The notes beneath the pieces were generated by a model, which did not search any database, was not told the DNA's origin, and saw only the letters and a program-made list of their open reading frames with translations. From Tetraselmis striata (taxonomy: Eukaryota > Chlorophyta > Chlorodendrophyceae > Chlorodendrales > Chlorodendraceae), in contig VCJN01000708.1 of assembly GCA_006384855.1 (NCBI GenBank), forward strand, positions 372,001 to 436,000: a DNA stretch of 64,000 nt. Reading direction: 5' to 3'. Of the stretch, positions 10,956 through 23,019 are shown piece by piece. Position 1 is the stretch's first letter. Every line of letters starts with the position of its first letter. Made by a program: the position numbers and the translations under genes.

Positions 10956-12900
10956 CTGGGCACAACAGCATGTCTTGCAACGCCGCCCGCTACACAAGAT
11001 GTATAGTCACATTGTATTCCGAGTCGCCCACCATTTGAGAAAATTGACAGCATTCATAGCGATGACGAACGGCAAAACAATGAGTCTGCATGTTGTAACG
11101 CAATGTGATTCTAATTGTTGTGTCCATGCTGTACTGAGAAAATGCCGATAGTCTATTTTTCGAAACACGTCCTTATGCTGCTTGATATATTCGCTTAATT
11201 ATCGCGCAGTGCTCCAAGCCCTCCTTGGCTTCTCGCCCTGAGGGTGCTTTTCACCTGCTGAACGCAATATTCCCGGGGTGAGTCATTCCACATGTAACAT
11301 GCCACGGCGCGGAATGACACACCGTCACGAATCGCCTCAACGAACCACAAGTCTCTCATAGGTCCTTTGTCTGCGGTGTAGCTGCACATGGGCTAATCTG
11401 TGCGCAAGCTGGAGAGCGCATTAGAGGTCGCAGCGGGTAGATGTCGTCATGTAGCAGATGCCCGCGGGCAACATGCGTTCAAGCATGTATTTTCATGCAC
11501 TTTGTTACTCAAGGGAATACGGCAGTCTATTCTATGTCTATTAACACCCCTCCACGTAAGTCCTAGGCCCCTTTCTCGCCGAATCCGCGCTTACGAATAG
11601 TAGGGCAGCTGAATCTAGGGTTTATGACCTGAAATCCTGGAATGTTGCACATTTATGCTCAGCCGTTATCACCATAGGATGTAAGCAAGCCCTTTGGCCC
11701 TAACAAGTGTCCTACACGAGTGGCACTTGCGCCACAATGAGCGTTTTTAGTACCCCCAAAACAACGGAGGCTGGTGCCCGGCACGTACCGCCGCGCCTGC
11801 ATAGACCATTGCATGTTGGGGTGGCCATGGGTGGGCGAGGAACCATGTCAGCAAAGAGGCTAAGATATTTGTGGGTGGGGTGGGGCCATAGTGGCGTGCG
11901 CCCGTGCACGATAGATGTGGCGTTATTCCATCGCCACTGCAGTGCTGCCTTGTGGTGCAGCTCTCAAACTTGCGGTATCGCTCAGTGCGTTTCGATTCTC
12001 CTTTAATAAATACCACCAAAATATACGCGAGCAGGGCTACAAGTTACCCACCAAAGGCACGGTCGTCCGAGGTAATTTAGGCCCTTTTCGGGTTTTTTTA
12101 GAAATAATAGGTTAGAATACGACGCGTGGGTCAGCGTGTGGTGGTCAACACATCGGCGTGAAACTATACGCCAAGGGGATCTCAAAACCTCATACACGGT
12201 GGCGGGACAGTGCGTTGCGTGTACTTGTGCACGGACCACTCATATTTGGCACATGTCCCCCCTTGAGCTATACCCACGGCCACCAGCATGCCGGACCTCC
12301 TTTCACATCATTATTTCCACCAGCAGCGACGCATCAAGGTGTACGCCATTGCCTTCCCACCGCTGGGCTCACCATGGCGCGCTATGAGCATGCGGCCATG
12401 CAATACTGTAGAAAAACTTTGCCCTACGGCAAGGAGGCTGCGAGAACCCTCTCCCGCCTGCGCGTGCAACGATCACAACCGCATTTTGTCCAAGATTTTG
12501 GCCATAAATCACCGTCATCGACACGTAGGGCTTCGTCCAGGTCGTGAATAACCATATTTCAATGCCCTGCGTGTATGGTGGATAGTGATCATACCAAGGG
12601 TGATGTGGTATGAGTACGGGGGCATTGGTGTCCTAGGCCTATTCATGCACACGAGTAGTGGCGTAATCTGTGGCGGTTTTGAAGCGCTGGCGCTAGAAGC
12701 CCTGCTTTTGCCTAAATGAAAGTTGACGGCAACGGCTACCACGTGGCAATATCGGGTGTATCGTGCTATCGCGGCATTCCCGACCAGCCGTACGACCCTG
12801 AGTAACATGCATGCACGCGTGCACGGTCTCAGTGTAGCCGCGCATGGGCATGTGGATCGAACTCGCACACCATACTTATGTTGAGGGGTGTATTCCTTCT
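10956..12900. other. About 1.9 kb without a recognisable gene
   Basis: Only short open frames on both strands, none with a family signature; base composition is nearer even than in the flanks. I see no LTR, inverted-repeat or RNA signal strong enough to name. Confidence 0.4.
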
Positions 12901-12909
12901 TAGCTGCCC

Positions 12910-15290
12910 ATGACACGACATCATCACGGCATGACGGCGCTCGATAGAATTCCAAGGCCAAGCCCGGGGTGGCCGCCGAATGACGGCGTGGCCCGCCGTC
13001 TCGGTTCTCCGCCCCGCGCGTCTGCGTTCCCGCGACACGAAGTGCGGAAACAGTGGCGCGAGTGGCGGCGAATTTGGGCCAGCGGGCGCGTCTTGCGGTG
13101 GATTCACGAGGGCGTGCCGGTGCCCTTCACCGCCAGCCCGCCTCCCCGTTTCCATCGCGGAGTCTCCCTACAGGACGCCACGGACGCGCAGCTCCGGTGG
13201 CGGAGCGAGGCGAATGCGAGACTAGTCCGCGTCGGCGCCCTAGAGCCGGGGGTAATGAGCCGCTACGTCTCGCGGATTTTCCTAGTCCCAAAACCGGGCA
13301 GCAACAAGTGGCGACTAGTTATCGACCTGCGCCACCTCAGCCTCTATTCCTGCGCGGTCTAAAGAATGCGCTTCGAGACGCTCCGCCGCTTGCGCTACCT
13401 GTCGTGCTAGGGCGATTTGGCGTTCTCTTTCGATCTGCATGACCTACGCCTTGGGCTGCGGGAGGACGTCAATGACTATTTTACGATCAACGCCAGGGGC
13501 ACCCTTTGGCGCTTTGGCGCGCTTCACATGGGGTGGTCCATCAGCTTTAAATACGTTTTCACCCTAATCAACGTCATTGTGCGATACCTACGGCAGCCGG
13601 ACTTCGCGGTCTACGCGCGGTCCCCCCGGCCCTCGCGGCGACGCATGATCGGATGGGATTTGCCTACTACCCGTTGTCGAAGATTTTATGTTCCTAGCCC
13701 CGTCCCGAGAGCTTGCGCTTCGCCTACGTGCGACAGTGGACGCATGTGGGGGCGTTTGGGCCTATCCCGGCACCCTACCAAGGCTCATCCCGAGCCCAAC
13801 ACCCAGCGGCTCCAGCACCTAGAAGGGCCGGAGATCAACCTTTGCGACATGCGCTTCACCGCCCCGCCCGATAATAAGCTCCGCCGGCTATCCGCTCTAG
13901 CCCGGGACCTGCTATGCCGCGCGGCCGGCCGCCGCCGTGTGCCCGCCCGCATGCTGGCCCATCTGGCTGGGAAGGGCCAGTTTTTGTACGTAGCCATCCC
14001 TCCGGCGCACTTCTACCTCCGTGAGGGCACTCCGTCATGGGCTTGTTCGACCCGGAGCGGGGACGTAAAACCTGAAGAGGCAATTAATGCGCGCCCTGGA
14101 GTGGTGACGCGATGTGCCGACCCGGCACAATGGTGCCCCGATTTTTCGGCCCGTCGAGTCCTGCTCACTGCACACCAACTCCAGCCAGTACGCCTGAGGT
14201 GCGGTTTTGAACAGGCGCGCGGAGGCGCGCGGATTTTGGTACGAGGACGACCGAGCGCAACACATTACTTACAAAGAATTGAAAGCGATACGTCTTGCTG
14301 TGCATGCCTTTCTTCTCCACGTGAGCGGGCGCGATGTACTGTTGCCCGAGGACAACCATGCAGTAGTCCACGTGCTCTCCCATCTCACCTCCCGCTCCCC
14401 GGTACTTATGGCCGAACTCCGGAAACTCTGATATTTACTGGATGTGCACGACATTCGGCTACGCGTCCGTTACATTTGGTCCGCGGCGAACGCTTGGGCG
14501 GACAGGCTGTCGTGCGAGACGGACGAGTCGGATTGGGCACTCAATCCTCGTATTTTCCAGTACGTCAACCGCGTGTGGAGGGCCCACTATGTTAGCTGTA
14601 TTCTTACCGATAATCAGCTGCCCGATATCGGTACGAGTACAGCGCGGTATACCGGTGCCCGGCTGCCTGTGTACCGGCTATTGGCTATATATGCGGTATA
14701 CGACATACTCGGATCTTTTGAATTGCTTTCACTGGTTTCGGAGCCTTGGCTGCGATTCAGGAGGTCACTGATTCGTTCTCCCGCCTATCACCCGGAAATC
14801 GAATTAGTCGTCCATGGATTGGACAATATGGAATTTTAGCTATACTCGTACCGAGAATTGGCTGCCCGATATCCATATGAGTACAGCGCGGTATGCCAAT
14901 ACCCGTGTACCGGATGTATGGCTATATATGCGGTTGCTCGCGTGTATATGACATACTCGGATCCTTTGAAGTGCTTTCACACTCAGGGGATCGGTTCGCC
15001 ACTACCATGGAGAACGCCCAGGTACCCCGGTACAACTCTCGGTGGTGGGACCCTCGTACCGAGTCAGTCGACTCCCTCTCCATGTTGGACGCCCCGTGGC
15101 GCCGCGAGGTGACATGTTGCAACCCCCCTTCAACATGATGATGGACGACCTCGTCCTCAAGCTGCGCATGTCGGGCGCAGCGGCGACAGTGGTCGTTCCG
15201 GCGTGGCACGATCGGCCGTGGATGCCGCAGCTACACGACCTTGCTACCGGGCGCTGTACTGCCCCCCCTCCCGCGACTTGTTCTACCCCG
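12910..15290 (+). pseudogene. DIRS/PAT-like retroelement: RT and RNase H
   Basis: The RT opens with SRIFLVPKPGSNKWRLVIDL, then MRFETLRRLRYL, AFSFDLHD (first catalytic Asp), GALHMGWSIS, and EDFMFLAPSREL, where the usual VDD reads VED. It continues with FTAPPDNKLRRLSALARDLL and LAHLAGKGQFLY. The RNase H follows: GFWYEDDRAQHITYKELKAI, LLPEDNHAVVHVLSHL, TSRSPVLMAELRKL, RYIWSAANAWADRLS. Near 15050-15230 comes the CNPP block and DDLVLKLRMSGAAATVVVPA, normal for this family. In-frame TAA (13360), TAG (13415) and TGA (14429), plus frameshifts around 13630-13780 and 14170, show decay. It copies element RNA into DNA; integration would be by the recombinase downstream. Confidence 0.85.
14625..14985 (+). 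repeat. Imperfect direct duplication inside the DIRS-like element
   Basis: About 120 bp at 14621-14735 recurs about 245 bp later (14861-14978). Both copies contain GCTGCCCGATATC, GAGTACAGCGCGGTAT, GGCTATATATGCGGT and GACATACTCGGATC.TTTGAA. It falls between the RNase H end and the CNPP block, where the frame is disrupted. Confidence 0.7.
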
Positions 15291-15639
15291 GGCGTCAGGG
15301 CGTGCGCGCCGGCGTCGGGCCGCCTCGTTGGAGTGTGTTTCTCTTTTGAGTGCCGTGCCGTCATTTTTTTACCGACCCCGTCGGCTCGGCCTTGCGGAAT
15401 TAGTTTCCCGTTCTACGGTTCCTTTTCGGCGCCCCGCGCGCGCGGGGCTACACCTTAAGCGCGCAGTCACGCGCTGCCGCGGTACGCATTGCGCGCGCAG
15501 TCGCGCCGGTACCCTCACTGGCCAGCGAGCATGCGCGCCGGCGCGCTTCGGTTGGTGGGCGCGGACGACATTGGTTAACGCGCCGCGGGCTTCCTGTCCG
15601 CTACACTGAGGCCACGGTCAATCGCAGCCTCCTCGTCGG

Positions 15640-16646
15640 AGCTTAACCTCTTCTTGGAGTTATGCGCTCTACATGGCATGTCCCCTTTGGAGGCGGACAC
15701 GCCTTTCATCGTCCTCTACATAGCATGGGCGGCGGGCCGCGGACGTAATAAGGCCGGCGCGTTCCATGCCTGCTGTCCGCGCTCAAGACCTTCTTCCGCG
15801 ACCAGACACCTCAAGGAGCCCCTTGCCCTCGGCTCACGGGTCAATCAGGCGGTACGCGGTTGAAAACTGGCACAGGTGGACACCCGGGTGGCGGACGTCC
15901 GCGTGCCTATCGCGGCGGACGTCGCCTTTCGGTGCGTGCGGAGCGCGCATGCCCTAATGGACAGCCCTTCTTGCGATTGGCACACTTTCCGCGCCTGCCT
16001 GACTACTATTGCGGTCGGTTTCATGTTTTTAACCGGTCACAAACAAGCCTTACCAGTCTCGTGGGCGATCTCGCGGTGGATTCCCGGGAAATCACGCTTT
16101 CCCGTCGAGTGGCAAAGACCTGCGGCCTGGACAAGTTGGTTCCTGCCCTTCACCCAGAAATCGCGGATTACTTTAGGACTTCGTTCGTTACTAGGCAGCC
16201 GTTTTGCCCGCCGCCACGGACTTCTGGCATCTGCCCGACTACAATCCGGGCACTTGGTTGTCGGACACGGTTACCCAGTGGGTTACCGCGGCTTGCTGGG
16301 CCCTCAACGAGCTGCCGCCGCCCCCCGGCTTCGTCTGGACATCGCACAGTATCCGCAGCGGCGGTGCCTTGGCGGCTTCCGCCGCTGGGGTCACCCTGCC
16401 CAAAATCTGTTGGCTCAACGACTGGGTGCGTGGTAGCAGCGTCGTCCACACTTACATCGTGCCTGGGATTCTGGACTCCGCCGGCGGCCAATTCTTTTTC
16501 TCTTTTTTTGACGCCGTTGGCCTTTCGGCCGCCACCGTCATCGCCAGTCTAGTGACCGCTTCCCGGCCGTTACTGGACTGCCCCCATCGACTACCCCGGC
16601 AAAATGAGGCTCGCACTTTGTCTGATCGTTGTGTAGTACCTAACTG
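15640..16646 (+). pseudogene. DIRS/PAT-like tyrosine recombinase
   Basis: Spread over two frames. The N-terminal part (MELCALHGMSPLEADTPFIV) resembles the SAM-like domain of DIRS recombinases. The middle has SREITLSRRVAKTCG. The C-terminal part has HSIRSGGALAASAAGV (the HxxR motif) and SSVVHTYIVPG, with the expected nucleophilic Tyr. These residues cut and rejoin DNA when the circular cDNA integrates, without the DDE chemistry of LTR integrases. Frameshifts near 15860 and 16200 disable this copy. Downstream (16620-17000) the phrase CTCGCACTTTGTCT occurs twice (about 16609 and 16985), possibly part of split direct repeats. Confidence 0.8.
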
Positions 16647-17430
16647 AGGTTAGGGAGACAGACCGCGTGGAGCGAAGGTTAGCGGCGCATAATATTTCCA
16701 GTTATTTCCGTACGGCCTCGCATGTCGTGCCGGGAGCCGGAAATTCCTAAAAAGGTCCCTAGCGAGCTACTGTCAGCTCTTCGCGGACAGCTCCCGAACT
16801 CTAGCACAGTCCTACCACTGAGCTCCAACATTACTTAGGTTGTTGTACCATCGAAGTAGTGTTGGACCGACATCGTGCTCATCCCTTTTGTTGTAGCGCT
16901 ACTCGCACCCGCCTCGGCCCGCCCTTCTCGTTAGGGTAGGCGAGCGCCTTATAATCAAGTCACACGCTCCTTTACGTACGAGACTCGCACTTTGTCTAAT
17001 ACCCCTGTGGTACATCCCTTGTCCGCTCGGTTGAGCGGTCGTCTCGTACGCAAGAGTCCCGGTACCGATTCATGGCCGATGTATTTTCGGCAATATCGTC
17101 CCGGCGTGTCCTGGGTTCACCCGGTTGATGCCGCCCTTCGGGTTCGAATGAGGCAATGGTCTACGGGCTATGCCAGACCTACCAAGACCATGGACCAACG
17201 ACTGCAATGGGAGCAAGAGGTCAAGTGCTGGGGCGGCTTCGGCCGATGTCCGGGGGCGAACTTCACTTCACTTCACCCCTCAGTTGATCGAGTTCCGTCT
17301 TAACTTCAAACCCCCGCGGGCCACATCCGCACAACCCTGGAAAACACCCACATCGTCAGACCACACCAGACCACACTACCAGTACCAAACACCGCCACCA
17401 CCACCAGCCCAACGGCCCGGCGGAGGCGCC
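16647..17430. other. Non-coding tail of the DIRS-like element and spacer
   Basis: No family motif. It contains the repeated phrase CTCGCACTTTGTCT and a short inverted repeat around 16770-16790 (GCTACTGTCAGCT ... CGCGGACAGCTCC). The long minus-strand frame that begins further right is GC-driven and shows no motif. Confidence 0.4.
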
Positions 17431-17439
17431 CCGGGGCCG

Positions 17440-20400
17440 TGCGTCGCCATGCATCACCCGCCGCCCAAACCGCGTAGCTGCCCTCAACCCCCCTCCCACG
17501 CGACGGCACCGTTATGCCCGGCCTTGGCGGGTCGCTTGCATCCGGCGGGCGCCGCGCGATGTCTGCGCCTTCCGACGATGGTGCGGCAGAACGCGCCGTT
17601 GACCCCGGGTCGTCGCCGCCCGTAGTACATCGTCCAGTACATCAGGCAGCCCCGGCGCATCGCGGGCGGCGGGATAGTCGCCCGCGGCATCACCGTCCAA
17701 CGGCAGTGCGCCCGGCGCCACCCAGCCAAGGCCAAGCCCGCCCGCGCCGCCCTCGCATGCTGCCCCGCCGGCTCCCACGTACGCTCAGGCGGTGAGCCGG
17801 TCGGCGAGTCCCGAGTACGCAACGAGCTTGGCAAGCTACACGGCAGCGGGCCGGCGCGGCGGGGCGTAGCGCCGGCGGCGGCTTGGACAGTCTCCGACGC
17901 GTTTTCAATCATTGGCGTCGCCGCGGGGGCCGCGTGGGCGCCGAGGATCGACGCCGCAGCTAGGTCGCTCCAACCCGCTCCCGTCAAGCACCACCCGGCC
18001 GACGTGATGGCCTTCGCTGAGGTCGCCGGTACGTGGCTAGCCAAGGCGCGCGCCGTGCTGGCCGAGCGGCACCGCCGTCGGGGGGCGCGCCGCGCCGGTG
18101 GAGGGAAACGATCGTCAGTGTTGTTGTCGCCCGGATTGCCGTCCGTCACTGCGTTCCGGGGCGTCGTAACGCCCCCGCCCGGTTGTTGCTCCCGCGCCGC
18201 CAGAGGGCCCAAGGCCGAGGCGGGCGGCGGCGGCAACAATACTTGGCGTGGCGCTTCCGCGCTTTCGCCGAGCGGCGCATGACCGAACTCGTGCGCTCAT
18301 GGGACGACGCGCGCACTGAGGCGCTCTACGCCGGTCATGCCCGCTAGCGTCGAACGGGCGCTGACCTCTTTGCGGCGCTACTAGTGGGCACCGTCGTGGC
18401 GTTGGTGGAGGACGGAGAGCTCTCCCGAGCGGCGGGTCGACTATCTTCTAAGGCACGTGGCGGCGGGACCCTCAGGCATGCGCAACGAGAATCTCCTCTG
18501 CTCGGTCGGCGAATACGCCCCGGCGTCGGGGCCTCCGGCGGTCCGCGCCATGTCATAGGTCGCCTCAATGTACCTCCAAGGTCGCCTGCCCGGGTGGTTC
18601 AGCCGGCTCTTCGCCTCTGCTAAGCTCGCATCATACGTCAAGATGCTAGGCGAGGGCGGGGCCCCGGACGTGCGGCTTGTGGCAGTCTGGGAGGCGGAGC
18701 GGCGCGTATCGGAGCGAGCAGTGGTGGACAACATGAATGCGGCTTATGTGTCGTTGCTTGCTCCATCTTAGCTTGGCGTTGGCATTTCCGCGGGCGACTC
18801 TGATCATCAACGGCGTCCGCCTTATCGCCGAAAACACAGCCAACCCTCGTACAGGAAAATGTAAGCGGGAATGCGATTCAATAATTAGCTCACGCGCGTG
18901 CCGCGACTACCTAAGTGGCTCCTCTGACTAATGGGCCGCTGCCAGTACTGCTCCCTGTGCCGCTCAATTAGGGATTGTTATTGGATACCCGTAATACGAC
19001 GGGTACCTTATCCTACGGCGGGCCGCGGGCACGTCGTCGCGTCGCCAGGCACTAGCCCTTACATACTTACTGCCAGATATATGACAGCCACGCTGTACAA
19101 AATGACGTGCGAGGGGGTGCGAGGGGGGGGAGGGGGGATCGACGGGGGCGGACGGCGCCTCGCGCGGGCTGATGGTGAGCTGCGCCGAGCGCTGATCCGC
19201 AGCTGCAGGAAGCCCGCCGGGGGGCGAGGAGGGGCTGTAACAGCAAGGTTATTGTGACGCCCCTGACCGGTGTGACGCCCCGCTTGTTGTTAGCTGTTGC
19301 CCCAGCCACGGCCAATCCTCGTGCGCGCCGAGCAGGCGCGCGACTGTTCGCTGATCTAGGCCGGTCAAGCATCGTACGCATGTGCAGCGCGGAAGCGCCA
19401 GGCTGGCGATGACCAGCTGACCGGCCGGCTGATGCGTGCAGCGCGCGCTGATGGAGGGCGAGTACAAAGTACTGAAATCATCCGAGTTTTTCCTACAGGG
19501 CAGTCGTAGTGGTGCTCATATCATCGTCATTTAGGCATACTAGCGCGTAGTGTTGAAGTACTGCGCGGCGCCGCGGAGCATAGCGCGATAAATACGAGGG
19601 TCGGCTGTGAAGCATGGCCCACGTGCCGTCATCGTCCACACCGACCTTCGCAACGCTTACAACGAGGGGTGGCGCCGCACCATCATCCAACGCCACATCG
19701 ATTGCTCTCCACTACATCATGTCACCCTTGCGCTCCTGGCGTCCCTCTCCACGGATTCGTATATGGTCGTTGACGATCGGCCCGCCCCCTATGCGGTCGG
19801 AGGACGGCGTGCAACATGGCGCACCGTTGGCCACGACTTCCTTCTGCGTCGCGATTCACCCCGAGGTGCAGCAGTGTGACAGAACGTTGGAGGTCACAGA
19901 CAGGGCTGCGCGCTTCAACGCCGACGATGGATGTTTAGTGGGCCTCCCGGAGCACGTTTGGCCGGCCCTTCACGCCTTTCGCACGTCCATGAAGGCGCCC
20001 GTGGGGCTTGAGATGCGCTTCGACAAGACGCACGCGTACACCGCAGACATGGAGGCCGCGCGGCGTGAAACTCCGGCCGACATTGAGTGGCCCGAGCTAG
20101 ATGGCCACCACGGCATACCGGTCCTCAACGTGCCGCTCGGATCGCTGGAGTATGTGCAGGCGTACATGCGCGGCAAGGCGGAGGAGCTACGAGAGGAGGT
20201 GGACGCTAGCCTGAGCAAGCTCCTATCTGCCAAGCCCAGCCGTCGGCACACCCACGCCCTGCATCACCACGCATGGGCTCTCCTCAAGCATTGCATGCAA
20301 CACAATACGGAGTATTGGCTTCGCAACTGCCTCTTGTCCGAGGTAGAGGCCTTTGCAGAGGCGGTGGATGCCACCGTCCTCGTGGCGGTCGAGCGGGTGC

Positions 20401-20956
20401 TAGGGGTCTCTTTCATCCCTCCACGTACAGCACCAACACCAATCCGGTGGTCACCGATTTCTTGGCGGAGCTTTTGCACGATCCAGACCCCATGGCCGCA
20501 GAGGCGGCTACCTTGAGCGAGGATGCAGTGGCCCGGGCGCGCAGCAAGCTTCACCTCCCCACGCGGTTGAAGGGCGATGGCATCCGCCGCATGGCTACCG
20601 TTCGTAATGCCGCCTTTATCGGCTACATGAATGACATCCTCCCAAGGTTCCTCACTAGGAACTCCAACACCAACACCCCCACCCATGCTTTCTTTGACCC
20701 ACAGCTTGGGTCCGTACTTGGCCGAGGCAACTTCAACGCAACTTCTTCCGCCCGCCGGTATGACCATTTCCTCAGCGATGCTTGTGGGTCGGGCAGCTAT
20801 GCCGCGGCGGTGTGCGAGGCGTGGGGCCGCCTCCAAGCGGCTACTGCTGGCCACCTCAGCGACGCATATGCGCGCGTGATGGAGCGGGAAGCGGCGGCTG
20901 CGTCGGGCTCGCAAAAGGAGCTGCCGGCATTTCTAGATCAGGCCAACGAGCACTCT
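17440..20956 (+). pseudogene. Non-LTR retrotransposon reverse transcriptase, broken
   Basis: Blocks of a LINE-type RT in order: a basic Gln/Arg-rich stretch ending EALYAGHAR (18345), ALVEDGELSRAAGRLSS, PSGMRNENLLCSVGEYAP, QGRLPGWFSRLFASAKL, GGAPDVRLVAV, LIINGVRLIAE; then after an intruding segment HTDLRNAYNE (motif A Asp), EDGVQHGAPLATTSFC, ARFNADDGCLVGL (motif C, ADD), LDGHHGIPVLNVPLGS and YWLRNCLLSEVEAFAEAVDA. A second frame carries VVTDFLAELLHDPD, IRRMATVRNAAFIGYMND and KELPAFLDQANEHSLL, where the next insertion lies. There are TAG stops at 18345, near 18560 and near 18769, and several frameshifts. The C-terminal part resumes at 28122. Confidence 0.78.
18865..19595. other. Segment intruding into the LINE RT
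   Basis: Separates RT blocks that are adjacent in the family (LIINGVRLIAE, then the motif A region). About 0.7 kb with no motif I recognise; probably a small insertion or a rearranged piece. Confidence 0.4.
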
Positions 20957-21015
20957 CTACTTTCCTTCACAGCCTAGTACTAATACGTACCGACGTTCAC
21001 CAATAGCATCGGACG

Positions 21016-22049
21016 ATGAAATCACCGGTAGATGTGCCATTCAAAAATCCTTCCCCCGTCGCTACACCACCACAGTCCACAGGGCTAAAGTACAGAGTGG
21101 CCGAAATTCCTACCCCGCCAGGCGCCGACCACCGCCGCCTGCCGCCTCCTGCTCCCGCCATGCGAATCCCACCGACTGCCTCCCCCCAATCCTCCCGCGA
21201 CAGTCGGAAGGACAAACCCCCCGGTCAGCCCTTAGACGAGGACATGGAGGTGGAAGGCGAGGAGTCGCTGGGGGATCCGGAGCGGCCGCAAGCGGGCCAG
21301 GCCGCAGCAGACCTGCCCCCACCGGCCGGCGGCCCCGCCGCCCCGCCGCCATACACAACTCACCGGCACGTCCCACAGGACGCACCGGCCGACCCGGCCA
21401 CCACAGACCCACACACCCTACTCCCGGGAGACGCGATGGAGGTCGAGGCGGACGAGATCCCGACCGGTCAAGCCGCACACGCCCCCCCGGGCAGTGCGAA
21501 CCCGACCGCGCCGGTTGATCAGACCCTCCACACCCCGCGCATATCCTTACGGATTCAAAAGCCACAGGCACCAGGGCCCCCGCCGAACGACGCCCCGGCT
21601 GCCACTGCCCCTCGCGGCAGCGGCAAAACAAAAAAAACCGAAATACAACGCTTCCTAAGAAACGCAGTCTCAGCAAGGGCCGCCAGGCCGCTGCGACCTC
21701 AGCCGCCTCTGATCCAGGGCCGCCCGCCCGACCGGCCGCCCATGCGGCCGGCGCCACCCCCCCCCCCCCCCCCCCCCCCCGCCCGCAAAACGGCCACATA
21801 CGCCGACGCACTTGGGCACCATACGCCACGTCATGGAATCGCCCCATGATCCCCATGACGCCAAACTCGCACCACTCGCCCCAGCCTGTCGGCTGCTCCG
21901 GCAGGTACAGAGGTGCCGAAGATGGGTCGCGGGCTGCCACTAACGGCGACCGACGACCTGCCTCACTCCAAGCGGCGCGCGCGCCCTCGCGCCCCACCCC
22001 CAAAATTCCGCGCGGGGTGGTCGCAAAGGCGGCCGCTAAACGGCAGTGA
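21016..22049 (+). CDS. Proline-rich ORF1-like protein, truncated
   Basis: The frame from ATG 21016 gives a Pro/Ala-rich, acidic-patch protein (repeated motif DAMEVEADEIP / EDMEVEGEES) with a C-terminal basic part (KTKKTEIQRFLRNAV) and ARKTATYADALG, a phrase resembling the linker before nucleic-acid-binding domains in LINE ORF1 proteins. A poly(C)/Pro run is at 21758-21781. The frame breaks at 21849 and related sequence continues to 22049. It probably belongs to the outermost nested copy, which resumes at 27063. No function can be assigned beyond a possible ORF1 role. Confidence 0.4.
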
Positions 22050-23019
22050 GTATTTGTTGTATGTGGGGTTTGTGGTAATCTGCGATGGGGTGTCCTGTGT
22101 TTTGGGCGGTGTTGTCCTTAGTGTGTGATGTCAGAGTAGCTGCGTCGGGCACATGGGTTAGTAGTGGCCGGTGTTCTTGAGGCAGCTTGTATGTTCGTTG
22201 CTGCTGTGGGTCGCGCGGCAGTTATTGATGCGAGATGCGAGATGGCTGGGCTGTTTCGTCGTCCATTTCCCATTCGCTGTCGGAGGCGTGAGTGCCAAAG
22301 AGGCGCGGCTTGCTCCTGCTACGGTTGCGGGTGGTGCCGCCTGAGTGGCTACGACCCTTGGGCTGCTTCTTCTTGTCCTTGGCAGATGTGGCTGCCTTGC
22401 CCTTGCCTATTGGGAAGGGCTGGTGGGGGTGGTGTTCGAGCTGAATCGAGTGGCGATGTGGGTTGCGCAGTTGATGTGACTCCGCTGTGAGTCGTGCGAG
22501 TTCGGCCGCGAGTGCAGGCTGGCTGGCTGGGGAGGTATGGGCGAGCAGCTCTGCGGTTGTGGTGGTGAGGTGCTGGAGCTCGACCAATCATTATGTGGTG
22601 CCGTCTGGTGTGCCTTCGCGGAATGTGCGTTGCACAGTTGAGCGTTGGGGGGAGTCAAGGGTGATGTCATCCAGACCTCGTGCCTCCGCTGCCCCGTGCT
22701 GGGCGGTGTCCACGTCCATGGACGGTGTTGTCGTTCTCCTCGTAGTTCAGTTCCGGCTCTGCCTCGTTATCCGCCTGCACTCCACTTGTGGCGGTTGCTG
22801 TTGTGGCTGTGGCTGTAGGTGCAGCGGCTGGATGGGCTGCTCCGGGGGCGTGTTCCGTTGCTGCTCGGCGCTGGTAGTCGATGGCTGCAACGGCATCAGC
22901 GACCACTCCTCGCTTTTGTATCATGTGCTCGAACCCAGACTTCTCACTTTCTAGCCGGCCCTTAACACCGGGCGAAGTACTGCATATGTACTAAATCCGG
23001 GCGAGCCGGCGCGGCTCTA

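Noticed and set aside
17484-18239. Minus-strand 251-residue frame
   Set aside because: GC-driven shadow opposite the LINE N-terminal region; no motif.
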